Source: Maritimibacter harenae
GTDB lineage: Bacteria; Pseudomonadota; Alphaproteobacteria; Rhodobacterales; Rhodobacteraceae
Length of the DNA: 64,000 nucleotides
Direction of reading: 5' to 3'
NCBI RefSeq assembly: GCF_009882975.1
Contig: NZ_WTUX01000011.1
Location: 623,073 to 687,072, forward strand
The first letter of the stretch is position 1. The number at the start of each line of letters is the position of its first letter. Shown here piece by piece: positions 9,369 to 18,924 of this stretch. The notes under the pieces were generated by a model. It was not told the origin of the DNA and searched no databases. It saw only the letters and a list, made by a program, of their open reading frames with translations. Made by a program: the position numbers and the translations under genes.

Positions 9369-10558
9369 GTGTTGCTCCTTTGCGGGGTGCGTGCCCCGGC
9401 CATTATCTCGTCTGCTCGCATGCGTGCCATCTGGTCGGCGGCACGCACGTTATCAAGTGTAAATGCGGCAGACATGAGGGTCTTGTCACCTGACACTTGA
9501 GTGAGCGTGTCCTCGACGACGCCCGCCATGTCCATGAAACCGATGCGTCCGGCGATGAACCCGTCGAGCGCGGTTTCCTTCGCCGCGTTGAAGACCGCCC
9601 CCGCCATGCCGCCAGCTTCCATCACCTCGCGCGCCAGCCGCAGGGCCGGATAACGCGCGTCTTCCGGCGCGCGGAAGTCGAGCTGGCCGATCTTGGCCAG
9701 GTCCAGCCGTTCGACCGGAAGAATCTTGCGGTGCGGCCAGTTCAGGGCATAGCCGATGGCGTGGCGCATGTCGGCGGGCCCGACGTGGGCCATCAGGGCC
9801 CCGTCGTTGAAGCCCACAAGCGCGTGGACCAGGCTCTGAGGATGCACGATCACCTCGATCTGGTCGGGGCGCACGCCGAAGAATTCCTTGGTCTCGATGA
9901 GCTCCAGCGCCTTGTTGAACATGGAGGCGGAGTCGATCGTGATGCGCTGCCCCATGTCCCAGTTCGGGTGGCTGGAGGCCTGTTCCAGGGTCGCGCCGGC
10001 CAGCTTCTCGAGCGGCCAGTCGCGGAACGCGCCGCCCGAGGCGGTGATGATCACGCGTTCGACCGCGTCCATCTCCTCGCCAACGAGCGCCTGGAAAACG
10101 GCCGAATGTTCGCTGTCCACGGGCAGGACGCGGGCCTCGTATTCCTCGGCGGTGCCCAGGATGAGCGGCCCGGCGGTGACGAGGCTTTCCTTGTTGGCCA
10201 GCGCGAGGCAGGTCCCCTCCTCGAGCGCGGCCAGTCCCGGCGGCAGGCCGGCCGCCCCCACGATCGCGGACATGACCCAGTCGGCCGGGCGCCGGGCAGC
10301 GTCACACAGGGCCGCCTCGCCCGCCGCCGCCTCGATCCCGGTTCCCGAAAGTGCCTCGCGCAGGTCGGCAAGGCTGTCCTCATGTGCGGTCACCGCGATC
10401 TCGGCGCCAAGGGCGATCGCCTGCTCGGCCAGCAGTGTAACGTTGTGCCCGCCGGTCAGCGCAACCACGTCGTAGGCCTCGGGATCGCGGGCAATGAGGT
10501 CGATGGTCGAGCAGCCGATGGAGCCGGTCGACCCAAGGATCGTCACGCGCCGGGTCAT
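9359..10558 (-). CDS. dxr: 1-deoxy-D-xylulose 5-phosphate reductoisomerase
   Basis: The second step of the MEP isoprenoid pathway: converts DXP to MEP with NADPH. The 399-residue product starts MTRRVTILGSTGSIG with the nucleotide-binding loop at residues 9-15. The metal-binding acidic residues are in LPVDSEHSAVFQ and the substrate loop in IITASGGAFRDWP; NKALELIE is also present. Its ATG overlaps the cdsA stop as ATGA and its stop overlaps the rseP start, so uppS-cdsA-dxr-rseP are translationally coupled. The product feeds undecaprenyl and quinone synthesis, in line with uppS nearby. Confidence 0.97.
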   Translation of the reverse strand: MTRRVTILGSTGSIGCSTIDLIARDPEAYDVVALTGGHNVTLLAEQAIALGAEIAVTAHEDSLADLREALSGTGIEAAAGEAALCDAARRPADWVMSAIVGAAGLPPGLAALEEGTCLALANKESLVTAGPLILGTAEEYEARVLPVDSEHSAVFQALVGEEMDAVERVIITASGGAFRDWPLEKLAGATLEQASSHPNWDMGQRITIDSASMFNKALELIETKEFFGVRPDQIEVIVHPQSLVHALVGFNDGALMAHVGPADMRHAIGYALNWPHRKILPVERLDLAKIGQLDFRAPEDARYPALRLAREVMEAGGMAGAVFNAAKETALDGFIAGRIGFMDMAGVVEDTLTQVSGDKTLMSAAFTLDNVRAADQMARMRADEIMAGARTPQRSNTWT

Positions 10559-11415
10559 GCGGGCAGCCCCGCGATCCAGGCGCCGACGCCTGCAAGCGCC
10601 GCCACGGCCACGAGTGCATCGAGCCGGTCGAGCACGCCGCCATGTCCCGGGATCAGCGACGAGCTGTCCTTCACCCCGGCGCGCCGTTTCATCCAGCTCT
10701 CCGCGATATCGCCCATCTGTCCGGCGAAGGCGAGCACGACGGCGCCGATCGCGCAGAGCCACCACGTGGCGCCCGTCAGGTCGGGCCCGATCAGCGCGCC
10801 GAAAATGGCCGCCCCGATCCAGCCCGCGACCGTGCCCGACCACGTCTTCTTCGGGCTGATCTTCGGCCAGAACTTGGGGCCGCCGAGGGCGCGACCCGCG
10901 AAATACCCGCCGATGTCGGAAATCACGACGATTCCAACCAGAGCGAGGATCGCGCCCGGTCCAGCGAGCACCTGCCCGAAGCTCAGCGACAGCGCGGCGG
11001 TGGCCAGAAGCAGGCCGTAGGCGAGCCAGATCCGCTGACTGCCCCGGATCAGAAACAGGCCGACGGCGATGGGGACGACGGCGACCAGCAGGCTCGCAAG
11101 GAACCCGAGCCGCGCGACCGACCAGGCGAGCGCGACCACGTCGCCCTCCGGCGCGTCGGCCCCGAGCGTCAGCATCACCACGGCCAGCACGGCGACCGGC
11201 AGGCACGCGATCACCCAGCGCCGTGCAGTCGGGATGTCGGGTTCACAGAGCTTGGCCAGCTCGCGCAGCATGAGCACGTAGATCGCGAGGACGAAGATCG
11301 ACCAGGTCAGCGCGCCGCCGAAGAGCGCCCCCAGTGCCAGAAGCACGATCACGCCTGCCGAAATCATCCGCGTCGACAGGTCGGACCACTTCGACGGTAT
11401 GCCCGTCTCAGCCAT
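10555..11415 (-). CDS. cdsA: Phosphatidate cytidylyltransferase CdsA
   Basis: Makes CDP-diacylglycerol from phosphatidate and CTP, the branch point for all phospholipids. The 286-residue product is mostly membrane helices (seven or eight). The C-terminal signature is intact: SDIGGYFAGRALGG, SPKKTWSGTVAG, GDIAESWMKRRAGVKDSS and PGHGGVLDRLDAL. The ATG at 11415 overlaps the end of uppS by 8 bases and the stop overlaps the dxr start as ATGA. Confidence 0.96.
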   Translation of the reverse strand: MAETGIPSKWSDLSTRMISAGVIVLLALGALFGGALTWSIFVLAIYVLMLRELAKLCEPDIPTARRWVIACLPVAVLAVVMLTLGADAPEGDVVALAWSVARLGFLASLLVAVVPIAVGLFLIRGSQRIWLAYGLLLATAALSLSFGQVLAGPGAILALVGIVVISDIGGYFAGRALGGPKFWPKISPKKTWSGTVAGWIGAAIFGALIGPDLTGATWWLCAIGAVVLAFAGQMGDIAESWMKRRAGVKDSSSLIPGHGGVLDRLDALVAVAALAGVGAWIAGLPA

Positions 11416-12145
11416 TCGACACGGCACCGAAACGCCGGTCGCGCAGCGCGAACTTGTCCAGGATGGCCGCGAAGGTCGCGCGGTCGAAGTCGGGCCACAG
11501 CGTGTCGACAAATTCGTATTCCGCGTAGGCCGACTGCCACAGCAGGAAGTTCGAGACCCGCGCCTCACCACTCGTGCGGATCACGAGGTCCGGGTCGGGC
11601 AGCATGCAGGTGTCCAGATACTTGGGCAGCGTTTCCTCGTCGATCTCCTCGGGATCGAGGTTGCCTGCCTTCACGTCGCGCGCAAGGCGCTGGGTGGCGC
11701 GCGCCACCTCGTCGCGCCCACCGTAGTTCAGCGCGACGGTGACATGGACCCGGTCATTGTCCTTCGTCAGGTCCTCGAGGTCGTCCATCAGCTTGCGCAG
11801 CTTGGGGTCGAGCTTGATGCGGTCCCCGATGAAGCGCACGCAGGCGCCCTCGGCGTCGAGCTCGTGGGCCGTCTTGTTGATGTAGCGGCGAAAGAGGCTC
11901 ATGAGCCCCGCGACCTCGGCCTGGGTCCGCTTCCAGTTCTCCGTCGAGAAGGCGAAGAGCGTGATGTGCGTCACGCCCAGGTCGGGGCAGCTTTCCACGA
12001 TCTCGCGCGCCCGCTTGGCGCCCGCGTGGTGGCCGAAAAGGCGCGGCCGCCGGCGTTCCTTCGCCCAGCGGCCGTTGCCGTCCATGATGATGGCGACATG
12101 AAGACCCTTGGCGGGCACCTCCGGAATGTTGGCCTGTTCGTACAC
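11408..12145 (-). CDS. uppS: Undecaprenyl diphosphate synthase (cis-prenyltransferase)
   Basis: Adds isopentenyl units in cis to farnesyl diphosphate to give the C55 lipid carrier for peptidoglycan. The 245-residue product has MDGNGRWA with catalytic Asp22, FAFSTENWKR, and the C-terminal DLVIRTSGEARVSNFLLWQ block. The start is GTG at 12145 with AAGGAGC about 6 bases upstream; no ATG fits as well. It follows frr by 37 bases and overlaps cdsA by 8 bases. Confidence 0.97.
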   Translation of the reverse strand: MYEQANIPEVPAKGLHVAIIMDGNGRWAKERRRPRLFGHHAGAKRAREIVESCPDLGVTHITLFAFSTENWKRTQAEVAGLMSLFRRYINKTAHELDAEGACVRFIGDRIKLDPKLRKLMDDLEDLTKDNDRVHVTVALNYGGRDEVARATQRLARDVKAGNLDPEEIDEETLPKYLDTCMLPDPDLVIRTSGEARVSNFLLWQSAYAEYEFVDTLWPDFDRATFAAILDKFALRDRRFGAVSNG

Positions 12146-12182
12146 GTCACGCTCCTTGGCCCGCAGGGCCGCGGGGGCAGGC

Positions 12183-12749
12183 TCAGACCTGCATGATCTC
12201 TTCCTGCTTGGACTCCAGCGCCTTGTCGACGCTCGCGATGTAGCGGTCGGTCAGCTCCTGCACCTCGTCGTGCCAGATCTTGTTGTCGTCTTCCGACATT
12301 CCGGCGTTCTTGGCTTTCTTGAGCTGTTCCATCCCGTCGCGGCGCACGTTGCGGATCGCGACACGCGCGCTTTCGGCGTATTGCGCGGCCACGCGGGCCA
12401 GTTCCTTGCGCCGCTCCTCGTTGAGCTCGGGGATCGGGAGCATGACGATGGTGCCGTTGGTCTGGGGGTTGATGCCCAGCCCGGATTCCATGATCGCCTT
12501 CTCGACCGCGCGCACGAGGTTCTTGTCCCAGACGTTGATCGTGACCATCCGCGGCTCCGGCACGTTCACGGTGCCGACCTGGTTGATCGGCGTGCGTTGC
12601 CCGTAGGCCTCGACATGGACCGGCTCGAGCATGGACGCCGAGGCTCGCCCCGTCCTGAGCGACGCGAATTCGGTGCGCAGCGCCGCCATCGCCCCGTCCA
12701 TCCGACGTTCAAGGTCGTCGGTGTCGATCTCGAAATCCTCGTCAGCCAT
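12183..12749 (-). CDS. frr: Ribosome recycling factor
   Basis: Splits post-termination ribosomes together with EF-G. The 188-residue product has the usual features: an N-terminal helix with [14 protein letters not shown], the beta domain with INVWDKN and VRAVEKAI, and the long charged helices ([19 protein letters not shown]). Ribosome-binding site GGAGG lies 8 bases upstream of the ATG at 12749. pyrH lies 181 bases upstream on the same strand; a sequence resembling a -10 box is in the gap, but no clear promoter. Confidence 0.97.
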   Translation of the reverse strand: MADEDFEIDTDDLERRMDGAMAALRTEFASLRTGRASASMLEPVHVEAYGQRTPINQVGTVNVPEPRMVTINVWDKNLVRAVEKAIMESGLGINPQTNGTIVMLPIPELNEERRKELARVAAQYAESARVAIRNVRRDGMEQLKKAKNAGMSEDDNKIWHDEVQELTDRYIASVDKALESKQEEIMQV

Positions 12750-12930
12750 GCCTCAATCCTCCTGCATAGGGCCCGTGGCCCGTCGTTTGGCGCTGTATAA
12801 TCCCATTTTCGATGGGTTGTATAGGGTCGCGGGCGCTCTCTAAAGGCTGCGCCCGTGGGTTGGAACCACCCTTGCGCGGGCGCCCCAACGGTGTGCCCGG
12901 CGGGTGGCCGGGCCGGTCGAAATTCTGCGG

Positions 12931-13698
12931 TCAGGAGACGGACTTGCCGCCGTGGACCTTGGTGTAGGTGCCCTGCCCCGACAGGATGCCGCGGAAACCG
13001 CCCGGCTCGTCGAGCGAGAACACGATGATCGGCATGTTGTTGTCGCGCGCCAGCGCGATGGCGGAGGCGTCCATGACGCCGAGCCGCTTGGCCAGCGCCT
13101 CGTCGTAGCTGACTTCCTCGTAGCGCGTGGCGTCGGGATACTTGTTGGGATCCTTGTCGTAGACACCGTCCACCTTCGTGCCCTTGAAGATCGCTTCGCA
13201 GGCCATCTCGTTCGCGCGCAGCGTGGCCGCGGTGTCCGTGGTGAAATACGGGTTGCCGGTGCCGGCCGCGAAGATGCAGACGCGCTTCTTCTCGAGGTGG
13301 CGCACCGCGCGGCGCCGGATGTAGGGTTCGCAGACCTGGTCCATCGGGATCGCGCTGATCACGCGGGTATAGACCCCGAGCGCTTCGAGCGCGGATTGCA
13401 TCGCCAGCGCGTTCATCACGGTGGCGAGCATGCCCATGTAGTCGGCCGTGGTGCGCTCCATGCCCTGGGCGGAGCCCGCGAGGCCGCGGAAGATGTTGCC
13501 CCCGCCGATCACCATGCAGATCTCGACACCCATGTCGTGAACCGATTTCACCTCGCGCGCTATACGCGCGACCGTGGGCGGGTTCAGCCCGTAGCCCGCG
13601 TCCCCCATCAGCGCCTCGCCCGAGATTTTCAGCATGACGCGCTTGTATTTCGGCTCAAGCGTGTCGGCGGCGGGGGCGTCGGTGGCGGCCTCGGTCAT
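12931..13698 (-). CDS. pyrH: UMP kinase
   Basis: Phosphorylates UMP to UDP; an amino-acid-kinase-fold hexamer. The product is 255 residues from the ATG at 13698. [14 protein letters not shown] is the phosphate loop, [10 protein letters not shown] binds substrate, and [16 protein letters not shown] and [12 protein letters not shown] are family blocks. An N-terminal Ala/Thr/Asp-rich extension of about 17 residues precedes the core. GAAAGAG lies about 5 bases before the ATG. The start codon faces that of miaA, so the promoters of both lie between about 13699 and 13806. Confidence 0.96.
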   Translation of the reverse strand: MTEAATDAPAADTLEPKYKRVMLKISGEALMGDAGYGLNPPTVARIAREVKSVHDMGVEICMVIGGGNIFRGLAGSAQGMERTTADYMGMLATVMNALAMQSALEALGVYTRVISAIPMDQVCEPYIRRRAVRHLEKKRVCIFAAGTGNPYFTTDTAATLRANEMACEAIFKGTKVDGVYDKDPNKYPDATRYEEVSYDEALAKRLGVMDASAIALARDNNMPIIVFSLDEPGGFRGILSGQGTYTKVHGGKSVS

Positions 13699-13806
13699 AT
13701 CTCTTTCACAGTCCTTGGGGCTCTTGTATGGATCGCACGCAAAATGTCGGAAATCGCGGTCGGGCGCAATGCGCGAAAACCGGCCGTGCGACCGGGACCG
13801 GGCGAA

Positions 13807-14709
13807 ATGGTGAACGATCTCATAACCCCATACCTCGAAGGGCTCGCGCCGAACCGGCCGGTGCTGATCGCGGGCCCCACGGCCAGCGGGAAGTCGGCGC
13901 TCGCGCTGGCGATCGCCCGGCGCGCGGGCGGCGTGGTGGTCAATGCCGACGCGCTCCAGGTTTTCGAGAACTGGCAGGTGCTGACCGCGCGCCCCACCGC
14001 CTCGGAAGAGGAAGTCGCGCCCCACCGGCTTTACGGACATGTACCGGGCGACCAGCCCTATTCCGTCGGGCACTGGCTGCGCGACCTCACGCCTTTGCTT
14101 GCCGGCCCAGACCGGCCGATCATCGTCGGCGGCACCGGGCTTTATTTCACGGCCCTCACCGAGGGGCTCGCCGACATTCCGCTCACCCCGCCCGGGGTGC
14201 GCGCGGAAGGCGAAGCGCTTCTGGCCGAGCGCGGGATCGAGGCGATGCTCGCGGAGATCGACCCCGAAACGCGGTCGCGCATCGACACCCGCAACCCCGC
14301 GCGGGTGGCCCGGGCGTGGGAGGTGCAACGCACCACCGGGCGCGGGCTCGCGGCCTGGCAGGACGACACGCCTCCGCCGCTCCTGCCCCGGCCGGACACC
14401 CTGCCCCTCGTCCTCGACCCGGACCGCGAATGGCTTGCCGACCGGATCGCGCGGCGCTTCGACGCGATGCTGGCGCAGGGCGCGCTGGACGAGGCGCGGC
14501 GCAACCTGCCCGGCTGGTCCGACGACCTGCCGTCTGCCAAGGCGATCGGGGCGCGCGAACTCATCGCGCACCTGCGCGGCGAAATGAGCCTCGAGGCCGC
14601 ACGTGAGGCCGCCATCATCGCCACCCGGCAATATGCCAAGCGCCAGCGCACATGGTTCCGATCGCGCATGGGCGCGTGGGAGCGAGTCGCGATACCCGCC
14701 GTCTCGTAA
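13807..14709 (+). CDS. miaA: tRNA dimethylallyltransferase MiaA
   Basis: Adds a dimethylallyl group to A37 of tRNAs that read UNN codons. The product is 300 residues with the P-loop GPTASGKS at residues 23-30, NADALQVF (substrate contact; the usual Ser-Met is replaced), VGGTGLYF, and the C-terminal [14 protein letters not shown]. The start at 13807 is chosen because it gives the usual distance to the P-loop; an in-frame ATG at 13744 would add 21 residues. Neither has a strong ribosome-binding site. It is divergent from pyrH. Confidence 0.94.
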   Translation: MVNDLITPYLEGLAPNRPVLIAGPTASGKSALALAIARRAGGVVVNADALQVFENWQVLTARPTASEEEVAPHRLYGHVPGDQPYSVGHWLRDLTPLLAGPDRPIIVGGTGLYFTALTEGLADIPLTPPGVRAEGEALLAERGIEAMLAEIDPETRSRIDTRNPARVARAWEVQRTTGRGLAAWQDDTPPPLLPRPDTLPLVLDPDREWLADRIARRFDAMLAQGALDEARRNLPGWSDDLPSAKAIGARELIAHLRGEMSLEAAREAAIIATRQYAKRQRTWFRSRMGAWERVAIPAVS

Positions 14710-14758
14710 CCGCCCGGATGTGTGGCCCGGGGGAAACAGCCCACGGCTCACCTTCGAG

Positions 14759-14791
14759 TTATCCACAGGAAAACCACCTGCCTGTGGATAG
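14759..14791. promoter_or_regulatory. Inverted pair of DnaA-box-like sequences
   Basis: TTATCCACA at 14759-14767 is an exact consensus DnaA box. The opposite-strand partner CTATCCACA (14791-14783) differs by one base. Together they form a perfect 10-bp inverted repeat (TATCCACAGG and CCTGTGGATA) with an 11-base spacer. It lies 49 bases after miaA and 130 bases before the AraC gene. It could bind DnaA or fold as a hairpin at the end of the miaA mRNA; no T-tract follows. Confidence 0.5.
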
Positions 14792-14921
14792 CCAGCGCGA
14801 CAGAATTGTTGGAATCGTCTAGGTCTGAGGGGTCGCGACGCCGGGCCGCCTGCACCCGGTAGAACGAATCGAACAAAATTCGTGCGACGGACCGGGGATA
14901 GATTGGGAGTTGTCGTAGAAA

Positions 14922-15728
14922 ATGGACCAACAGAATTCGCTGAGCTCGCCCTTCCGTGTCATCCCCCTTGCCCGCCTTGCCAGCGGTGGCCGTTGGCGCA
15001 CGGAGGCGATGCGAAGCTACGGCGCGCCCGTCCTTCTGTGGTTCACGCGCGGCCAGGGCCGCATCACGGTCAACGGCAAGACCTCCGGTTACACGGCCCA
15101 CAACGCCGTCTACGTGCCCGCCGGCACGATGCACGGCTTCGAGATGAACTCCACCGTCCACGGCATGATCGTGGTCTTCCCCGTCGGCGTGGAAGACGAA
15201 CTGTCGCTGCCCGAAGATCCGGTGCACCTGCGCCTTCAGGAAGCCGACCAGCACATCGAGCTCAACCGGCTGATCGACAACCTGCAGACCGAGCTGGAAA
15301 GCGGCAACCTCGCCTCCGACCGCGCTATGCTGTGTCACGCCGGTCTTCTGTCCGTCTGGATGGAGCGCCAGATGCGCGCGCTCGAGATCGAGGAACCCGA
15401 TGGCGACGCCTCCTCGCGCCTGGCCGCGGCCTATACGGCGCTGGTGGAACAGGATTTCCATTCGCCCAAGACAGTGCGCGACTATGCCAAGGAACTGGGC
15501 GTCACGCCGACGCACCTGAGCCGCGTGTGCAACAAGGCCTGCGGGCGCCCCGCGTCCTCGATCCTGGCCGACCGTGTCCATTACGAGGCGCGCCGGCTCC
15601 TGACCGAGACGCACATGCCCATCAAGGACATCGCGAGCTCGCTGGGCTTCGCCTCGGCCGCCTATTTCACGCGCGCGTTCCAGAACCACACCGGGCGCAC
15701 GCCCTCGCAGTTCCGCCGCGGCGCCTGA
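14922..15728 (+). CDS. AraC-family transcriptional regulator with cupin sensor
   Basis: A 268-residue regulator. Residues about 10-100 form an AraC-type cupin ([21 protein letters not shown], then AGTMHGFEM), which usually binds a small molecule. Residues about 165-268 hold two helix-turn-helix motifs: [20 protein letters not shown] and [20 protein letters not shown], ending with the family signature TPSQFRR. Its target is not evident; the next gene, a CPBP-family membrane protein 86 bases downstream on the same strand, is a candidate. A GGGAG ribosome-binding site is rather far (about 12 bases) from the ATG. Confidence 0.9.
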   Translation: MDQQNSLSSPFRVIPLARLASGGRWRTEAMRSYGAPVLLWFTRGQGRITVNGKTSGYTAHNAVYVPAGTMHGFEMNSTVHGMIVVFPVGVEDELSLPEDPVHLRLQEADQHIELNRLIDNLQTELESGNLASDRAMLCHAGLLSVWMERQMRALEIEEPDGDASSRLAAAYTALVEQDFHSPKTVRDYAKELGVTPTHLSRVCNKACGRPASSILADRVHYEARRLLTETHMPIKDIASSLGFASAAYFTRAFQNHTGRTPSQFRRGA

Positions 15729-15814
15729 GCCCTCCACGCCCGTTGATCACACGCAATGCGCCCGCACGCCGGGCCTGAGACCGTGCGGGTCCGGGTCACA
15801 GGAGGAGCGGCGGC

Positions 15815-16579
15815 ATGGGGCGATCGAGTACGGGACTTTTCATCCTTCTCGCCTTCGCGACGAGCTGGTCCTACTGGGGCTGGATGATCCTGACCGGCCG
15901 CGTGGTCGGCCCGGACAGCCCCGCGACCCACCTGCCCGGCCTTGCCGGTCCTGCCATCGCCGCGTTGATCGTCACCTCGGGCGCGCCGGACCGCCTGCGG
16001 CCGCTCCTGCGCAGCGCCGTCACCATACCGCGCCGCGCCGGTCTTGCAGCGCTCGCCATCCTCGCGCCGCTCGTCATCGCCGTGCTGGTCCTGGCAATCC
16101 GGCCACCGGGCGAGCTGTCAGACCTCTTCGCCTATCCCGGCGTGCCCGGGGACTGGTCGCCCCTTGCCGTCGTCGCGGTGGCCCTGCTTCTCAACGGCCT
16201 GGGCGAAGAGATGGGCTGGCGCGGGTTCCTGTTTCCGCAACTGCGCCGCCGCTTCGCGCCCATACCCGCGACGCTCATCGTCGCTGCGATCTGGGCCGTG
16301 TGGCATGCACCGCTTTTCGTCGTGAACCTCAACATGGCGGCGATGCTCGGGATCGGCCTTTTCGGCTGGCTGATCGGCCTCACGCTCGGGGCGTTCGTAT
16401 TGGGGTATCTCTACGAATTCACGGGCGGGTCGGTGCTCGCCGTCGCGCTCTGGCACACGAGCTACAATTTCGCCGTGGCGACCGAGGCGATGCAGGGCCT
16501 GCCGGCGGCCGTCGTGTCGACCGCCGTAATGATCGCGGGGGTCGCCGTCTTCATGGCGTGGTGGCGGCAGGGGCGCTGA
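15815..16579 (+). CDS. CPBP-family intramembrane metalloprotease
   Basis: A 254-residue membrane protein with about seven or eight helices. The CPBP (Abi) signature is present: GLGEEMGWRGFLFPQL provides the EExxxR motif and WAVWHAPLF the first conserved histidine; HTSYN near the C terminus may be the second. Family members are glutamate-type intramembrane proteases such as Rce1 or serve in bacteriocin self-immunity. AGGAGGAG lies just before the ATG at 15815. No bacteriocin gene is nearby. It is convergent with the lytic transglycosylase gene, with only 3 bases between stops. Confidence 0.88.
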   Translation: MGRSSTGLFILLAFATSWSYWGWMILTGRVVGPDSPATHLPGLAGPAIAALIVTSGAPDRLRPLLRSAVTIPRRAGLAALAILAPLVIAVLVLAIRPPGELSDLFAYPGVPGDWSPLAVVAVALLLNGLGEEMGWRGFLFPQLRRRFAPIPATLIVAAIWAVWHAPLFVVNLNMAAMLGIGLFGWLIGLTLGAFVLGYLYEFTGGSVLAVALWHTSYNFAVATEAMQGLPAAVVSTAVMIAGVAVFMAWWRQGR

Positions 16580-16582
16580 GCC

Positions 16583-17155
16583 TCAGCCGCCCATGATCGC
16601 CTTCACGTATCCTTCGGTCTCCGCGTAGGGCGGGATGCCGTCGTATTCCACGACCGCCTCGGGCCCGGCGTTGTAGGCCGCAAGCGCCAGGCGCCACGAC
16701 TTGAAGCGTTTGAACTGCTGAGCAAGGTAGCGCGCACCCCCGTCGAGGTTCTGCTCCGGGTCTTCCGGGTCGACGCCCAGGCGGAGCGCGGTGTCGGGCA
16801 TGAGCTGGGCCAGCCCGATCGCGCCCTTCACGGAGATCGCGTCGACTTTCCAGCCGGATTCCTGCTGCACGAGGCGCAGGAAGAGATCGGCGGGCACCCC
16901 GTGGCGCGCCGCCGCGGCCTTGGCGACGGCGAGGAATTCGCCACGGTACTTGCCACGGTAGGTGGGCACGGTGTCGTCGGGGCGCGGACGATAGCGCGCG
17001 GAGCCGGAGTATTGCTCGGAGGCCCGGCCATCGAGCAATTTCAACGCGTTCTCGAAATTCGACCGTCCGTTCGACGAGGAAAACAAGGTCTCGGCCCCGG
17101 CCGGTACCGCCAGCACGACCGCGAGCGCCAGTGTGGTTGCGAAACGTCCCATCAT
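16583..17155 (-). CDS. Periplasmic lytic transglycosylase (SLT fold)
   Basis: A 190-residue exported murein hydrolase. The signal peptide spans about residues 1-22 (ending PAGAE). The catalytic Glu lies in [12 protein letters not shown]; the SLT family blocks [13 protein letters not shown] and [12 protein letters not shown] follow. It cuts the beta-1,4 bond between MurNAc and GlcNAc, leaving 1,6-anhydroMurNAc. The start is the first of two ATGs at 17155/17152, with AGGA about 7 bases upstream. It is divergent from ssb with 165 bases between. Confidence 0.93.
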   Translation of the reverse strand: MMGRFATTLALAVVLAVPAGAETLFSSSNGRSNFENALKLLDGRASEQYSGSARYRPRPDDTVPTYRGKYRGEFLAVAKAAAARHGVPADLFLRLVQQESGWKVDAISVKGAIGLAQLMPDTALRLGVDPEDPEQNLDGGARYLAQQFKRFKSWRLALAAYNAGPEAVVEYDGIPPYAETEGYVKAIMGG

Positions 17156-17320
17156 CACTGTCCTGGTCCCTGAATAATGCACGACGATAGCGCGAAACGG
17201 CCCCTGAGACCACCCTGACCGATGGTCGGCCAAGGGCCGCTCGCGCGGATTTTAACCTTTCCTTCACCGAGCCCGGATGATGTAACGGTTGAAGCAAATT
17301 TTCCAGATTCGGGAGGTCTC

Positions 17321-17815
17321 ATGGCTGGGTCCGTCAACAAGGTCATTCTGATCGGCAACCTCGGTGCCGACCCGGAAGTTCGCAACTTCCCGAACGGCGG
17401 CAAGGTCTGTTCGCTCCGGCTTGCCACGTCCGACACGTGGAAGGACCGCAACACCGGCGAACGCCGTGAACGGACCGAATGGCACCGGGTCGAGATCTAC
17501 GCGGAACCGCTGGTGCGCGTGGCCGAGCAGTACCTGCGCAAGGGCTCGAAAGTCTATATCGAGGGCAAGCTCGAGACCCGCAAATGGCAGGACCAGTCCG
17601 GCCAGGACCGCTACACGACCGAGGTCGCGCTGCGCCCCTACAGCTCCGAGCTGACCATGCTCGACTCCCGCAACGGCGGTGGTGACGGCGGCGGCGGTTA
17701 CGGCGGTGGATCGTCCTCCGGCGGCGGCTACCGCGACGACCGCGGCGGCGGCTACGAAAGCGGCCCGGGCCCGGCGCCCGCGGGCGGCGGCTTCGACGAC
17801 GAGATCCCGTTCTGA
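17321..17815 (+). CDS. ssb: Single-stranded DNA-binding protein
   Basis: A 164-residue SSB. The OB fold occupies about residues 1-110 ([48 protein letters not shown]). A Gly-rich flexible linker follows (about 118-155), and the acidic tip DDEIPF recruits partner proteins. GGGAGG lies directly upstream of the ATG at 17321; earlier in-frame starts have no such site. I see no GTTC-N7-GTTC alphaproteobacterial LexA box in the 165-base upstream region. Confidence 0.97.
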   Translation: MAGSVNKVILIGNLGADPEVRNFPNGGKVCSLRLATSDTWKDRNTGERRERTEWHRVEIYAEPLVRVAEQYLRKGSKVYIEGKLETRKWQDQSGQDRYTTEVALRPYSSELTMLDSRNGGGDGGGGYGGGSSSGGGYRDDRGGGYESGPGPAPAGGGFDDEIPF

Positions 17816-17847
17816 GGCACTGACGGCGGGGGGAGCGTTCGCGACAC

Positions 17848-18924
17848 ATGTCCTGGTCCTTTCCCATCGGCCGCCTGCTTGGCTCGGAACTCCGGGTCCA
17901 TGCCACGTTCTTCCTGCTTCTGATCTGGATCGGCGGCGTCGCCTGGGCCCAGTCGGGCCCGATGGCGGCGCTGGTGAACGTCGTCTACATCCTGCTCCTC
18001 TTCGTCTGCGTGATTGCGCACGAATACGGTCACGCGTTGATGGCGCGCCGCTTCGGGATCAAGACACCCGACATCACGCTCCTGCCCATCGGCGGGCTCG
18101 CCCGCCTGATGAAGATGCCCGACAAACCCGCGCAGGAAATCCTTGTCGCGCTCGCAGGCCCTGCCGTGAACGTGGTGATCTTCTTCGTGCTCTGGGCCGT
18201 CGTCGGGCTCAACGTCTCGGACGCGCCGCTGACCGGCGAGATGGGCTTTGCCGACCTGCCCGGCCAGATCGCTGTGCTCAACCTCATCCTGGCGGTCTTC
18301 AACATGATCCCCGCCTTCCCGATGGATGGCGGCCGGGTCCTGCGCGCGGCGCTGAGCTTCTTCATGGACCGGGTGAAGGCCACGCGGATCGCGGCGATGG
18401 TCGGCCAGGGGGCCGCGATCGCCCTGGGCCTCTTCGCCCTGATTTCCGGCAACATCTTCCTCGTGCTGATCGCGGTGTTCGTCTTCATGGCCGCCGGGGC
18501 CGAAAGCTCGGACACGCAACTCACGTCGCGCGCGCGCCGCTTCAAGGCCCGTGACGCGATGATCGTGGAATACGAACCACTCGCCCCGTCCGACAGCCTC
18601 GAGGCCGCGAGCGCAGCGCTCATCCGCACCACCCAGCACGAGTTTCCCGTGATCGACCCCGCCACGCGGCGGCTCGAGGGCGTGCTGACCCGGCGCGCGC
18701 TCTACCAGGCGCTGGGGGCCGAGGACCGGCCCCGGACCGTGGCGCAGGTGATGGTGCGCGACATTCCCTCGGTGCCGCTGACCGCAGGTCTGGAGCAGGT
18801 GCTCGACCGCATGATGGGCCCGGTTCCGGCGGTGGCCGTTACCGGCACCGACGGCAGCATGGTGGGTTACATCACCCGCGAGAACATCGGGGAGCTGATG
18901 GTCGTGGCCAACGCGCGCCGTTAA
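17848..18924 (+). CDS. M50 site-2-protease-family protein with two CBS domains
   Basis: A 358-residue membrane protein. The N-terminal part (about 1-220) has six helices with HEYGH and the third-ligand motif NMIPAFPMDGGRVLRA, as in rhomboid-distant M50 proteases of the SpoIVFB type. Residues about 235-358 are a pair of CBS modules, which in this family bind nucleotides and regulate the protease. Its substrate is unknown. It begins 33 bases after ssb and its stop codon overlaps that of the convergent aroB by three bases. Confidence 0.92.
   Translation: MSWSFPIGRLLGSELRVHATFFLLLIWIGGVAWAQSGPMAALVNVVYILLLFVCVIAHEYGHALMARRFGIKTPDITLLPIGGLARLMKMPDKPAQEILVALAGPAVNVVIFFVLWAVVGLNVSDAPLTGEMGFADLPGQIAVLNLILAVFNMIPAFPMDGGRVLRAALSFFMDRVKATRIAAMVGQGAAIALGLFALISGNIFLVLIAVFVFMAAGAESSDTQLTSRARRFKARDAMIVEYEPLAPSDSLEAASAALIRTTQHEFPVIDPATRRLEGVLTRRALYQALGAEDRPRTVAQVMVRDIPSVPLTAGLEQVLDRMMGPVPAVAVTGTDGSMVGYITRENIGELMVVANARR

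Noticed and set aside
12796-12801. Perfect TATAAT before frr
   Set aside because: It points away from frr and no -35 box is at a suitable distance, so it was not called a promoter.
17221-17320. Possible SOS box for ssb
   Set aside because: No GTTC-N7-GTTC pattern is present.
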